Positions 1 to 7,583 of a stretch of 64,000 nt of DNA are shown piece after piece (the first letter of the stretch is position 1; each line of letters starts with the position of its first letter). Source of the stretch: Pirellulaceae bacterium (GTDB lineage Bacteria > Planctomycetota > Planctomycetia > Pirellulales > Pirellulaceae); contig JAHDXO010000009.1 of NCBI GenBank assembly GCA_023382975.1, forward strand, positions 62,001 to 126,000, written 5' to 3'. Both the position numbers and the translations under genes were made by a program. Below the pieces are notes generated by a model. It had not been told where the DNA came from and ran no database searches. It was given only the letters and a program-made list of their open reading frames with translations.

Positions 1-2
1 AC

Positions 3-947
3 GCCGATGAGGCCAGCCAGCGCGTGCTGAAGGAAGCTGCCGAGAATTACTCGCCCGAGCGGCAGCAGGCCCTGTACCAGCGTTCGCTGGCTGCTTGGGA
101 GAAGGCGGTCGCCGCGGCCAAGCAAGCCGGGCAGCGTGAGCCGGCCAAGCCCGCTCCGCCCGTCGAGGTCGGCCGCATCCGTTCGGGAAGCGTCGGCGAT
201 TTGTACGAGACGCATATCCAGCCCGTCGTGCCGTTCGGCATCCGCGGCGTGTTGTGGGACCAAGGCGAATCGGGCACGGCGATCGAGGGCCTGGACCAGT
301 TCCACGCGATGGGCGCGCTGATCCAGGGCTGGCGAAGGGCTTGGGGACAAGGCGATTTTCCGTTCCTGTACGTACAGAAGCCCAGCGGCGGCGGCTGTGC
401 TTGGAATCCCTCGGACCCGGTAACGCGCGAAGCCGAGAAGTCCGAGCCGCTCCCGGCGTCGCCATCGCAGGGCAACGAGGGCGGCTATCGCGAACTGCAC
501 TCGCACATCATGCTGCATCCGGCGACGGCCATGGTCATCGCTCGCGACTTGGGCTCCGGAGTCCACCCGATCAACAAGTCGGGGTACGGGCGGCGCGCGG
601 CGCAGGTCGCGTTGGGCTTCGAGTATCTGCAGCCGACGCCGATCTACGGACCTTTGTACGAATCGCACGCGGTCGAAGGCGACCGGGTGCGAGTCAAATT
701 CCGCCATGTCGGCAAAGGCTTGGCGTGGAAACACGGCGAACGGTTGCAGGGATTCTCGATCGCCGGAGCGGATCGCGTGTTCCATTGGGCCGATGCCGAG
801 ATCGACGGCGATACGGTCGTCGTTCGTTGCGAACAGGTCGCCGAGCCCGTCGCCGTCCGCTACGCTTGGGCCGCCCACAGTCCCTGGGCCAACCTGTTCA
901 ACCTGGACGGGTTGCCCGCCTTGACGTTTCGTACGGACACTTGGTGA
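3..947 (+). CDS. Sialate O-acetylesterase family protein, C-terminal part (5' end outside window)
   Basis: The frame is open from the first bases of the window, so the gene starts upstream and only the last ~314 codons are seen. Two signatures of the SGNH-like sialate O-acetylesterase (SASA) family are visible: GVLWDQGESG, the equivalent of the usual GVIWYQGESN block, and DLGSGVHPINKSGYGRR, which carries the Asp/His of the late catalytic block. A C-terminal beta-rich tail of ~100 residues follows (the segment with YGPLYES and HWADAEIDGDTV), as in family members. Known members remove O-acetyl groups from sialic acids or related acylated sugars, usually outside the cytoplasm. The true substrate cannot be read here. 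A lysine-, alanine- and proline-rich linker (~residues 20-50) is an insertion typical of planctomycete homologues. An intrinsic terminator follows 32 bp after the stop, so the transcription unit probably ends here. Confidence 0.82.
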   Translation, partial: ADEASQRVLKEAAENYSPERQQALYQRSLAAWEKAVAAAKQAGQREPAKPAPPVEVGRIRSGSVGDLYETHIQPVVPFGIRGVLWDQGESGTAIEGLDQFHAMGALIQGWRRAWGQGDFPFLYVQKPSGGGCAWNPSDPVTREAEKSEPLPASPSQGNEGGYRELHSHIMLHPATAMVIARDLGSGVHPINKSGYGRRAAQVALGFEYLQPTPIYGPLYESHAVEGDRVRVKFRHVGKGLAWKHGERLQGFSIAGADRVFHWADAEIDGDTVVVRCEQVAEPVAVRYAWAAHSPWANLFNLDGLPALTFRTDTW

Positions 948-979
948 GCACATGTCCGCAAATCGCTTTCTTCCACCAG

Positions 980-1013
980 ACGGGCAGGATGCAGCACATT
1001 CCTGCCCGTTTTT
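980..1013 (+). terminator. Rho-independent terminator after the esterase gene
   Basis: A perfect 10-bp inverted repeat (ACGGGCAGGA at 980-989 and TCCTGCCCGT at 1000-1009) encloses a 10-nt loop and runs into a short T tract (1009-1013). It lies just after the esterase stop codon and ahead of the nadA promoter region. Confidence 0.85.
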
Positions 1014-1061
1014 CGTCGAGTGCTGCACCTTTGCAGGGGTGGATCAATCGTCGCACAGGAC

Positions 1062-1067
1062 TATAAT
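1062..1067 (+). promoter_or_regulatory. Candidate -10 element upstream of nadA
   Basis: A perfect TATAAT sits 65 bp upstream of the nadA start codon in otherwise GC-rich DNA. No good -35 hexamer was found at 16-18 bp (TTGCAG at 1031 is too far), so this is only a candidate. Confidence 0.35.
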
Positions 1068-1132
1068 TTCCCCGGAGATTTGAAATCCAGGATCTGAAAT
1101 TCAACATCTGGAATCGACTACGGGTATTCATC

Positions 1133-2269
1133 ATGAGCATGGTCCTCGATCGTCCACAAACCTTGGAATTGGCTCCTTACAAATCGCTGGAGAACGACGA
1201 ATTGTCGCAGCGCATCGCAGCGGTGCGGCGGGAACTCGGTCCGCGGCTTTTGATCCTCGGGCACCATTACCAGCAGGACGAGGTGATCTCACACAGCGAC
1301 CTGCGCGGCGACAGCTACCAGTTGAGCCAAATGGCGGCGGCGAGCAGCGATTGCCGTTTCATCGCGTTTTGCGGAGTCCACTTCATGGCCGAGACGGCCG
1401 ACATCCTGGCCAACCGCCCGGACAAACTGGCCGAGCGCGACGGCGTGCGCGTGACGGTCGTCCTACCGGACATGGCGGCCGGCTGTTCGATGGCCGACAT
1501 GGCGGCGATCGATCAGGTCGAAGCCGCCTGGGAGGACTTGGGCGAGGTGATCGACACCGACGATGTGACGCCGGTCACCTACATCAACTCCGCCGCCAGC
1601 CTGAAAGCCTTCTGTGGCCGTCACGGCGGCATCGTCTGCACGTCGAGCAACGCTCGTGCGGTTTTGGAATGGGCGTTTCAGCGGACTAGCCGAGTGCTGT
1701 TCTTCCCCGACCAGCACTTGGGCCGCAATACGGCGCTGAAGATGGGCATCACCAACGATCAGATGCCCGTCTGGAATCCCTACGAGCACCTGGGGGGGAA
1801 CACGGAAGACGACTTGCGCCGCAGTCGCGTCCTGCTGTGGCAGGGGCATTGCAGCGTCCACCAGATGTTCCGCGCCGAACACGTCCGCCGGTTCCGTCAA
1901 CTCGTTCCAGAGATCAACATCCTGGTCCATCCGGAGTGCATGCAGGAGGTGAACGATCTGGCCGACGTGTCCGGTTCGACAGGCAAGATTATCCAGACCA
2001 TCGACCAGGCGCCCTCCGGCAGCAAATGGGCCATCGGGACGGAACTGCACCTGGTCAACCGCCTGAAGCACGAGCACCCCGACAAGGAGATACACTTCCT
2101 GTCGCCGGTCGTCTGCATGTGTGCCACGATGTACCGGATCGATCTGGCTCATCTCTGCTGGAGCCTGGAGAATCTCGCCGCCGGTCACCCGGTGAACGTG
2201 ATCCGAGTGGACGACGAAACGGCCCGCTTTTCCTTGATCGCTCTTGAACGGATGCTGCAAGTCAAGTGA
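1133..2269 (+). CDS. nadA: Quinolinate synthase NadA
   Basis: NadA condenses iminoaspartate with dihydroxyacetone phosphate to quinolinate in de novo NAD synthesis, using a [4Fe-4S] cluster in the cytoplasm. The 378-residue protein shows the family blocks LILGHHYQQDEV, FCGVHFMAETADI, HPECMQEV and VVCMCATMYRI. Cys80, Cys269 and one of Cys328/Cys330 are the expected three cluster ligands. It has the longer insert between the second and third domains (WNPYEHLGGNTEDD, then GHCSVHQMF) seen in one NadA subgroup. The ATG at 1133 is followed by a second in-frame ATG at 1139; neither has a strong Shine-Dalgarno sequence. No nadB or nadC lies nearby, so the gene appears to stand alone between a terminator and the hsp20 unit. 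Confidence 0.95.
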   Translation: MSMVLDRPQTLELAPYKSLENDELSQRIAAVRRELGPRLLILGHHYQQDEVISHSDLRGDSYQLSQMAAASSDCRFIAFCGVHFMAETADILANRPDKLAERDGVRVTVVLPDMAAGCSMADMAAIDQVEAAWEDLGEVIDTDDVTPVTYINSAASLKAFCGRHGGIVCTSSNARAVLEWAFQRTSRVLFFPDQHLGRNTALKMGITNDQMPVWNPYEHLGGNTEDDLRRSRVLLWQGHCSVHQMFRAEHVRRFRQLVPEINILVHPECMQEVNDLADVSGSTGKIIQTIDQAPSGSKWAIGTELHLVNRLKHEHPDKEIHFLSPVVCMCATMYRIDLAHLCWSLENLAAGHPVNVIRVDDETARFSLIALERMLQVK

Positions 2270-2459
2270 CCGTAGGACACCGGCCGAGAGAACTCGCCGT
2301 CGGACGGCGACGACTTTGCGGGGGGCTCAACTCCCAGCCGCTTGACGGCTCGCTTTTCGGGCTCGCGGCCTGCGCGATCTCGCTCGCGCCCACCTCCGCG
2401 CCGAACAATCCCAGCCGCCTGCCAGCCGCCGTTTCCGATCGATATTCCTGACTCTGGAA
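2270..2459. other. Intergenic stretch before the hsp20 promoter
   Basis: The gap between nadA and the first hsp20 gene is 318 bp. Apart from the sigma-54 site listed separately, it holds only GC-rich, partly palindromic sequence. I see no gene or clear terminator in it. The long open frame through this gap is an upstream extension of the hsp20 frame. Confidence 0.5.
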
Positions 2460-2476
2460 TTGGCACGCAGGTTGCA
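2460..2476 (+). promoter_or_regulatory. Sigma-54 (-24/-12) promoter upstream of hsp20
   Basis: TTGGCACGCAGGTTGCA matches the sigma-54 consensus TGGCACG-N4-TTGCA at every conserved position, with GG and GC ten bases apart as required. The -12 GC lies 113 bp before the hsp20 start codon at 2588. Sigma-54 promoters need an AAA+ activator; one such activator gene is at 53675, but nothing in the sequence links the two. Function is inferred from the match alone. Confidence 0.75.
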
Positions 2477-2587
2477 TATATCAAGAAGTGGCTGGCAAGT
2501 CTGCCACATCGGCTTGCGGGCCGCAAAGCGAAGACGAGTGATCTTTGTCGAAAACGTTGGTTTTTGGGAAAGAAGGAGGTAGATGCT

Positions 2588-3034
2588 ATGTTGGGTACGC
2601 GTTGGCAACCGTGGTTGGAAATGCAGTCCGAAGTGAATCGGCTGCGGGACGAGATGGATCGTGCATTCGGCCGTTGGACGCACCGACGGCTGCCCCTGTT
2701 CGGCCAAGCGGCTTTTCCGCTGTTGAATGTGTGGGAGGACGACGACCACTACTTCGTCGAGGCGGAACTGCCAGGCATGCAACTGGAAGACCTCGAAATT
2801 CTGGTCAACGGCAGCCAGTTGTCGATCAAGGGCGAACGCAAGGAACCGGCGGGCGAACCGGGCACGTGGCACCGCCGCGAACGAGGTTACGGCAAGTTCG
2901 CGCGGATCTTTGAGTTGCCGCACGTCGTCGACGCCGAGCATGTGAGCGCCGAGCTGAAACAGGGCGTGCTGACCGTTTCGTTGCCCAAGGCGCCCGAGAG
3001 CCGGCCGCGGCGGATCGAGGTGCGAGCAGACTGA
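2588..3034 (+). CDS. Small heat shock protein, Hsp20/alpha-crystallin family (copy 1)
   Basis: A 148-residue ATP-independent holdase that binds unfolding proteins in the cytoplasm. The alpha-crystallin domain is evident from LNVWEDDDHYFVEAELPG (start), QLSIKGERKE (core), RRERGYGKFARIFELP and the C-terminal LKQGVLTVSLPK. The C-terminus ends PRRIEV, which fits the I/V-x-I/V oligomerisation tail. The start was set at the ATG at 2588 because a near-perfect Shine-Dalgarno (AGAAGGAGGT, 2571-2580) precedes it by 7 nt; the open frame upstream of it is non-coding. It lies downstream of a consensus sigma-54 promoter and 99 bp before a second hsp20, with which it is probably co-transcribed. Confidence 0.93.
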   Translation: MLGTRWQPWLEMQSEVNRLRDEMDRAFGRWTHRRLPLFGQAAFPLLNVWEDDDHYFVEAELPGMQLEDLEILVNGSQLSIKGERKEPAGEPGTWHRRERGYGKFARIFELPHVVDAEHVSAELKQGVLTVSLPKAPESRPRRIEVRAD

Positions 3035-3092
3035 GCGGCGGACGGATCGATCGCTGCCGCTGCCAAGTGGTCGAGGGTTGACATCGAAGGCC

Positions 3093-3111
3093 AGCCGGCG
3101 AACTGCCGGCT
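3093..3111 (+). repeat. Small hairpin between the two hsp20 genes
   Basis: AGCCGGC and GCCGGCT form a perfect 7-bp stem with a 5-nt loop. It has no T tract, so it is unlikely to terminate. It ends 9 nt before the AGGAG of the second hsp20. It could affect mRNA stability or processing, but that is a guess. Confidence 0.4.
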
Positions 3112-3133
3112 ACGATATCAAGGAGAACTGAAC

Positions 3134-3526
3134 ATGTCCGAGATTGCAAAGCGAGAGAATCCAGCGGATGTCGCGACCGTCGAGCGGACTCAGGAAAGCG
3201 TGACCTACACGCCGCGGTTCGACATCTGGGAGAACCAAGAGGAACTGCTGTTGTACGGCGATCTGCCCGGAGTGAACGCGGGGGATCTGGACATCCGTTT
3301 CGAGGACAAGCAATTGAGCATCCACGGCCGCGTTGCTCCGCGGCACAGTGGGGGCCAGTATCTGTACGCCGAGTACGGCGTGGGCGATTTCTTCCGTACG
3401 TTCGCGATCGGCGAATCGATCGACGCCTCGAAGATCTCTGCCGAATTGAAGAACGGCGTGCTGACGGTGCATCTGCCGAAAACGGAGGCCGTCAAGCCGA
3501 AACGGATCGAAGTGCGTCAAAACTGA
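3134..3526 (+). CDS. Small heat shock protein, Hsp20/alpha-crystallin family (copy 2)
   Basis: A 130-residue Hsp20 paralogue with the same fold: FDIWENQEELLLYGDLPG opens the domain, QLSIHGRVAP and YGVGDFFRTFAIGESID form its centre, and LKNGVLTVHLPK its end, with an RIEV tail. It differs from copy 1 in having a more charged, polar N-terminus and a shorter core. The ATG at 3134 is preceded by AGGAG (3121-3125) at 8 nt. It sits 99 bp after copy 1 on the same strand and is followed by a strong terminator, so the two form a bicistronic heat-shock unit. Paired Hsp20 proteins often co-assemble; whether these do is unknown. Confidence 0.92.
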   Translation: MSEIAKRENPADVATVERTQESVTYTPRFDIWENQEELLLYGDLPGVNAGDLDIRFEDKQLSIHGRVAPRHSGGQYLYAEYGVGDFFRTFAIGESIDASKISAELKNGVLTVHLPKTEAVKPKRIEVRQN

Positions 3527-3546
3527 TGCAGGGATGGCAGATTGTC

Positions 3547-3581
3547 AAGCCGCGACGCGGACACCGCGCCGCGGCTTTTTT
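3547..3581 (+). terminator. Rho-independent terminator of the hsp20 pair
   Basis: AAGCCGCG (3547-3554) and CGCGGCTT (3570-3577) form a perfect 8-bp stem, with a GC-rich loop and a run of six T (3576-3581). It lies 20 bp after the second hsp20 stop codon. Confidence 0.88.
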
Positions 3582-3606
3582 GTTGCGCGCCGGCGGGGGT
3601 CGCTTC

Positions 3607-3711
3607 GCACGGATGGCATGGCCGAGGCACGGATGGGAGAGCGGGATGACGGACCCAGGCTCGGTGCATTTCGCTGGCTCGCCCCCTGCCCCGGCTCTGC
3701 CATTCGTGCTA
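3607..3711. repeat. REP-like interspersed repeat, inverted pair 1
   Basis: A direct copy (GCACGGATGGCATGGCCGAG onward, 3607-3636) and an inverted copy (TGCCCCGGCTCTGCCATTCG onward, 3687-3711) of one ~30-bp repeat enclose ~50 bp. The same repeat recurs at 6703-6734 and 7584-7723. All copies are in non-coding DNA beside gene ends. The pair could fold into a large hairpin. No RAYT-type transposase is present in the window. Confidence 0.7.
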
Positions 3712-3801
3712 TCCAATCTCATCCGCGGGCCGTCTTGCAATGTCGGGCTGGGCAATTCACAATGGGAGCCATTCACGATGTGCCTGAAACCGGAATGATC
3801 G

Positions 3802-4863
3802 ATGAGTTCTGAAATCGGCGTCAAGCGGACAACTCGATCCAGCCGATTGCTGGAGATCCTCGGGGAGTTCGACAACACCCTGGTGATCACCCATGACAAT
3901 CCGGACCCGGACGCGATCGCGGCGGGGTGGGCGGTGTTGTGGCTCGTTCGGGCGAAACTGGGCCAGTCGGTCCGACTGGTCGGCGGCGGGGGGATCGTCC
4001 GGGCGGAGAACCAGCACATGGTCCGCCTGCTGCAACCGCCGATCGAGTTGATCGACAGCGTCCAGACCACGGGCAATACGGCGGCGATCCTGGTCGATTG
4101 CGATCTGGCCGCCAGCAACCATCTGCTGTCCAGTTCGGCGCTTCGTCCGGTCGCCGTGATCGATCATCACACCAGCCACCAGACGCGGCAGCGAGTGCGG
4201 TTCCGCGACGTGCGGCCCAAGATGGCCGCCTCGGCCAGCATCGCGGCCAGCTACCTGCGCGAGCAGGACGTCGAGCCCGACCGGAAACTGGCCACGGCCC
4301 TGCTGTACGCGATCCGCACCGAAACGCAGGGCGGCGAGACGCATCATACCCGCCTGGACCGGCAGATCGTTACGTGGCTCACCCAGCGCGCCGATCCGAA
4401 GACGCTGGCAGAGATCGAGAACGCCCCGCTGGCCGCCGACTATTTCTCGGATCTTGTGCTGGCATTGCAGAACACCTTTGTCTACGACGATGCGGCGCTG
4501 TGCTTTTTGCCTCAAGCCCAAGGCGCGGAGATCATCGGCGAAGTGGCCGATCTGCTGATCCGGCACGTGGGTGTCAAACGCGTGCTGTGCGCGGCCGTGA
4601 TCGGCGAGGACTTGCTGCTGTCGGTGCGCACCGAGCGAGGCTCGGGCGACGCCTCGGAGTTGGTCCGCCAAACGCTGGACAACCTGGGCCAGGGCGGCGG
4701 CCACCAGCAGCGAGCCGGGGGAAAGATCATCCGCAACCGGTGTTCCTGCAACGCCGACGAACTGTGCGACGAACTGCGCAACCGCTGGCTGAATGCTTGT
4801 CGCGTCGATCGCCAACGAGGAACCCGACTGATCCCCAAGCGGGAGATTGTGCGAAACCTGTGA
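3802..4863 (+). CDS. DHH/DHHA1 family phosphoesterase
   Basis: A 353-residue DHH-superfamily phosphoesterase of the NrnA/RecJ-like type, metal-dependent and cytoplasmic. Motif I is HDNPDPDAIA (His31, Asp35, Asp37), motif II is VDCD (Asp99, Asp101) and motif III is DHH at 121-123. The DHHA1 substrate-binding domain shows GGGHQQRAGG from residue 298. Characterised relatives degrade nanoRNA, pAp or cyclic dinucleotides; which of these applies cannot be told from sequence. There is no CBS or PAS domain, so it is closer to stand-alone NrnA than to GdpP. The ATG at 3802 was chosen as the first in-frame start after the repeat. A protein kinase gene begins 38 bp downstream on the same strand, suggesting a two-gene unit. 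Confidence 0.88.
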   Translation: MSSEIGVKRTTRSSRLLEILGEFDNTLVITHDNPDPDAIAAGWAVLWLVRAKLGQSVRLVGGGGIVRAENQHMVRLLQPPIELIDSVQTTGNTAAILVDCDLAASNHLLSSSALRPVAVIDHHTSHQTRQRVRFRDVRPKMAASASIAASYLREQDVEPDRKLATALLYAIRTETQGGETHHTRLDRQIVTWLTQRADPKTLAEIENAPLAADYFSDLVLALQNTFVYDDAALCFLPQAQGAEIIGEVADLLIRHVGVKRVLCAAVIGEDLLLSVRTERGSGDASELVRQTLDNLGQGGGHQQRAGGKIIRNRCSCNADELCDELRNRWLNACRVDRQRGTRLIPKREIVRNL

Positions 4864-4901
4864 CCGGCCTGCCACACCGATTGCCGAGGCGATGAGAACC
4901 G

Positions 4902-5801
4902 ATGGGACTGGCGCCGAGCAAACAACTGGACGAGGTCGGCAGCGCCGCAGACCGCTCGGCGGGGCCTTCGACCATCCGCTGGCCGCAGACCGGCGAGGTG
5001 ATCGAACACGGGCCCAACCGCTACCTGATCGGCGAGGCGTTGGGCCGCGGCAGCTACGGGGCGACCTACGCCTGTACCGACCAGTGGAGCAATTCCCTGG
5101 TCGTCAAGGTCTTGATCCCGAACCAGCAGACGTACGAGCAGGTGCGAGTGAATTGGCAGCGAGAGATCACGTCGCTGCTGACGCTCCGCCATCCGAACAT
5201 CACGTACGTGTACGACGCCTTCGAGCTGTCGCATACCTTTCACATCGTCATGGAACGCTGCGGCGGCAGCGTGACCGCGCTGTTCTCGCTGCCCGACTAC
5301 GACGGCGACGATTGGTTGCTGCCGATCGCCCGCTGCTTGCTGCAAGCGATCGGCTACATGCACGACCACGGCTACGTTCACAAGGACATTCATCTGCGGA
5401 ACCTGTTCTGGACTTACGTGCGGAACGAGTTGATGCCGCACAACAGCCAATCGGTGACGTTCAAGATCGGCGACTTGGGCGTCAGCCGCTTGGAACGGGA
5501 GATCCGCAACTACCGCCCGACGGTTCCGTGGATGGTGGCGCCCGAAGTGCTGGACGAAACTCGCTTCGGCCCGGCCGGACGACCGACGGACATCTACCAT
5601 GCCGGGTTGGTTCTGCTGGCCATCGCGATGGGCATCGAACCGTCGTTCACGGCGGACGAGATCTTGAGGGGCGTACCGCGGGAGACGGCCGAGCAACTGT
5701 CGCCGCCCTTCGGACCCGCCATCGGCCAGGCGCTGCGGCGCAAGGTCGACGAGCGCACGCCCACCGCCTTCGAATTCTGGCGGGCCCTGTCGCTGCGGTA
5801 A
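4902..5801 (+). CDS. Serine/threonine protein kinase, compact single-domain
   Basis: A 299-residue Hanks-type kinase consisting almost wholly of the catalytic domain, with no transmembrane segment or sensor module. The glycine loop is GRGSYG (48-53), Lys69 is the ATP lysine, HKD at 160-162 replaces HRD, Asn167 is the metal ligand, DLG (191-193) replaces DFG, and VAPE (212-215) is the APE motif. The catalytic Lys, Asp and Asn are kept, so activity is plausible despite the DLG variant. The first ~35 residues are a polar leader. It lies 38 bp after the DHH phosphoesterase and may share its transcript. Targets are unknown. The 12-bp repeat array begins 10 bp after the stop codon. Confidence 0.85.
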   Translation: MGLAPSKQLDEVGSAADRSAGPSTIRWPQTGEVIEHGPNRYLIGEALGRGSYGATYACTDQWSNSLVVKVLIPNQQTYEQVRVNWQREITSLLTLRHPNITYVYDAFELSHTFHIVMERCGGSVTALFSLPDYDGDDWLLPIARCLLQAIGYMHDHGYVHKDIHLRNLFWTYVRNELMPHNSQSVTFKIGDLGVSRLEREIRNYRPTVPWMVAPEVLDETRFGPAGRPTDIYHAGLVLLAIAMGIEPSFTADEILRGVPRETAEQLSPPFGPAIGQALRRKVDERTPTAFEFWRALSLR

Positions 5802-5810
5802 ACGAGCAGA

Positions 5811-5997
5811 TACGTAATCTTTCACATAATCTTCCACGTAATCTTCCACGTAATCTTCCACGTAATCTTCCACGTAATCTTTCACGTAATCTTCCACGTA
5901 ATGTTCCACGTAATGTTCCACGTAATCTCACCGGCCTCAGAGCAGTAGGAAGAGATAAAGAGAAAGATTACGTGAAAGATTAAGTGGAAGATTGAGC
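5811..5997. repeat. 12-bp tandem repeat array (10 units) with three inverted units
   Basis: Ten contiguous 12-bp units run from 5811 to 5930 with consensus CACGTAATCTTC; the variants are mostly C/T or C/G changes at positions 9-12. After a 31-bp spacer, three inverted units follow: GAAAGATTACGT (5962-5973), GAAAGATTAAGT (5974-5985) and GGAAGATTGAGC (5986-5997). A transcript could fold into a long hairpin with several possible registers. There are no unique spacers, so this is not a CRISPR. Because 12 is a multiple of 3, frames through it stay open (for example EDYV repeats on the minus strand), but those frames are antisense to the kinase gene and show no start signal. Confidence 0.9.
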
Positions 5998-6048
5998 GAG
6001 CATTGTTCAAGAAGGTTGGTTCGTTGGCTGCTGGTAGGAGAGCGTGTC

Positions 6049-6666
6049 GTGTCCGAGCGGTTTCCGATGGATCCGTTGCCGGTTGCGTTTTACGACCGGG
6101 ATGTTGTCCGGGTGGCTCGCGAGCTGCTGGGCACGCTGCTGTGTCGAACGACGCGGCACGGGCTGGCGGCGGGGCGGATCGTCGAGACCGAGGCGTATCT
6201 GGCGGCGGACGATACGGCCTGTCACGCGGCGCGCGGAAAGAACCGCAAGAACGCCTCGATGTTCGGACCGCCCGGCCGGGCCTACGTGTATCCGATCCAT
6301 GCCCGCTGGTGCTTCAACGTGGTGACCGAGCCGCGGCGGGTGGCCAGCGCCGTGTTGATCCGCGCGATCGAGCCGCTGGCGGGGATTCCGCTGATGCAAC
6401 AGCGCCGGGGCTTGGACCAACGCACCGATCTGGCTCGGGGCCCGGCGCGCTTGTGCGAGGCGTTGGCGATCGACCGCCGTCTGGACGGCTGGAATCTGAG
6501 CCGAGGCCGACGCGTGTGGATTGCCGCCGACCAGGACGGGCCGTTTCCTGACGAGCGGATCGGCTGCTCGCCGCGCATCGGCGTCACCTCGGCCGCCGAA
6601 CTGCACCTGCGCTTCTACGTCCGCGGCAACCCGTACGTCAGCGGCCCCCAACGCTTGCGGGTGTAG
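6049..6666 (+). CDS. 3-methyladenine DNA glycosylase, AAG/MPG family
   Basis: This enzyme excises alkylated and deaminated purines to start base excision repair. The 205-residue protein carries the AAG blocks RIVETEAYL (with the catalytic Glu), DDTACHAARGKNRKNASMFG, PGRAYVYPIHARWCFNVV (DNA-intercalating region) and AVLIRAIEPL, then RGPARLCEALAI. Length matches the bacterial family (~190-210). I set the start at GTG 6049 because TAGGAG (6035-6040) lies 8 nt before it. An ATG at 6067 is an alternative and would trim six residues; a longer frame from 5992 would begin inside the inverted repeat units and is unlikely. No other repair genes are adjacent. Confidence 0.88.
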   Translation: MSERFPMDPLPVAFYDRDVVRVARELLGTLLCRTTRHGLAAGRIVETEAYLAADDTACHAARGKNRKNASMFGPPGRAYVYPIHARWCFNVVTEPRRVASAVLIRAIEPLAGIPLMQQRRGLDQRTDLARGPARLCEALAIDRRLDGWNLSRGRRVWIAADQDGPFPDERIGCSPRIGVTSAAELHLRFYVRGNPYVSGPQRLRV

Positions 6667-6702
6667 AGTTGCGAAAAGTTGGATTGGAGAGCACGGATTT
6701 GG

Positions 6703-6734
6703 TAGCACGGATGGCAGAGCCGGGGCACGGATGA
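6703..6734 (+). repeat. REP-like interspersed repeat, single direct copy
   Basis: TAGCACGGATGGCAGAGCCG, followed by GGGCACGGATGAA, matches the units at 3607-3711 and 7584-7723. No inverted partner is visible before the next gene. A partial duplicate (AGCACGGAT) lies just upstream at 6690. Confidence 0.7.
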
Positions 6735-6763
6735 AGAGGGAAGAAGATAGGGGGAGAAGGGCG

Positions 6764-7564
6764 ATGGACCTGGTTCACAGCGAAGAAACCAAGCGGCTCA
6801 TCAGCGGACTGTTCGCGGTTCAGAACGAAGTGGGGTTAGGACGGCACGAAGAGGCTTACCATCAAGCCTACAAGATTTGGGTGAGCGAACAGGCCCTGCC
6901 GGTATCGAGCAAGCCGGCGTTGCCGCTGCTTATCGAAGGACGGGAAGCGATCGTCTTGTACCCAGACTTCGTCGCTTGGGATCAGATCATCTTGGAGCTG
7001 AAAGCGCTACCGCGACTTCTGGGAATGTCCGAAGAACTGCAGTTGTTTGATTACCTGCGGGCTCTGGGTGGCCGGCTGGGACTATTGGTCAATATGGGCC
7101 TGGATCGCGTCCATGTGGAACGTCGCGTCTACGATCCGCCGGCGACGCAAATCTCGGAGGACTGGTCACACTGGGCAAACGAGATTGCCGGCAAGGATCG
7201 TGAGATCGGAATGGCGATCCGCAATTCACTGCACGCGATCTACGAATCGCACCGAACCGGGTACAGCCATGCGGTTACGGAAAGGTTGGTGCTGACGTCA
7301 CTGGCGGCCAACGGACTGACGGCGTTGGTTCGTCCGTTGGCCAAGGCGATTTTTCATCAGCATGTGGTGCATGACAGCGCACTGGAGTGCTTCGTTATCG
7401 AAGATCGATTCGTATTGACATTGACTGCGCAGTTCGACAACAACGCGTTTAATATCAGCAGGGGATTGTCGTACCTCAGGACGCTTGAATTGCCGTGGGG
7501 AGTGGCCGTCAATTTCGGCCGCAAGGAATTGCAGGTCAACGCCCTCAAATCTTGCGGCAAATAG
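6764..7564 (+). CDS. GxxExxY protein with a duplicated domain
   Basis: A 266-residue protein. The N-terminal module carries the namesake motif GRHEEAY (26-32) and a PD-(D/E)xK nuclease-like core: YPDFVAW (Asp68), then LELKA (Glu78, Lys80). GxxExxY proteins are common in planctomycetes and related bacteria, usually ~125 residues, and their function is not established. Here a second copy follows (from about residue 150: IYESHRTGYSHAVTERL, then FVIEDRFVLTLTAQF near the end). It keeps the fold pattern but lacks the ELK triad, so it looks catalytically dead. The ATG at 6764 is preceded by a purine-rich GGGGAG stretch. REP-like repeats flank the gene on both sides (6703-6734 and 7584-7723). Confidence 0.75.
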   Translation: MDLVHSEETKRLISGLFAVQNEVGLGRHEEAYHQAYKIWVSEQALPVSSKPALPLLIEGREAIVLYPDFVAWDQIILELKALPRLLGMSEELQLFDYLRALGGRLGLLVNMGLDRVHVERRVYDPPATQISEDWSHWANEIAGKDREIGMAIRNSLHAIYESHRTGYSHAVTERLVLTSLAANGLTALVRPLAKAIFHQHVVHDSALECFVIEDRFVLTLTAQFDNNAFNISRGLSYLRTLELPWGVAVNFGRKELQVNALKSCGK

Positions 7565-7583
7565 CCATTCATTGCAGTGGCTT

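Noticed and set aside
4512..5921. 469-codon minus-strand frame starting with DYVE-type repeats
   Set aside because: It is antisense to the DHH and kinase genes, whose motifs are intact. The repeat part only reflects the 12-bp array, and there is no ribosome binding site.
5811..5930. CRISPR array
   Set aside because: Units are contiguous 12-mers without unique spacers, and no cas genes are present.
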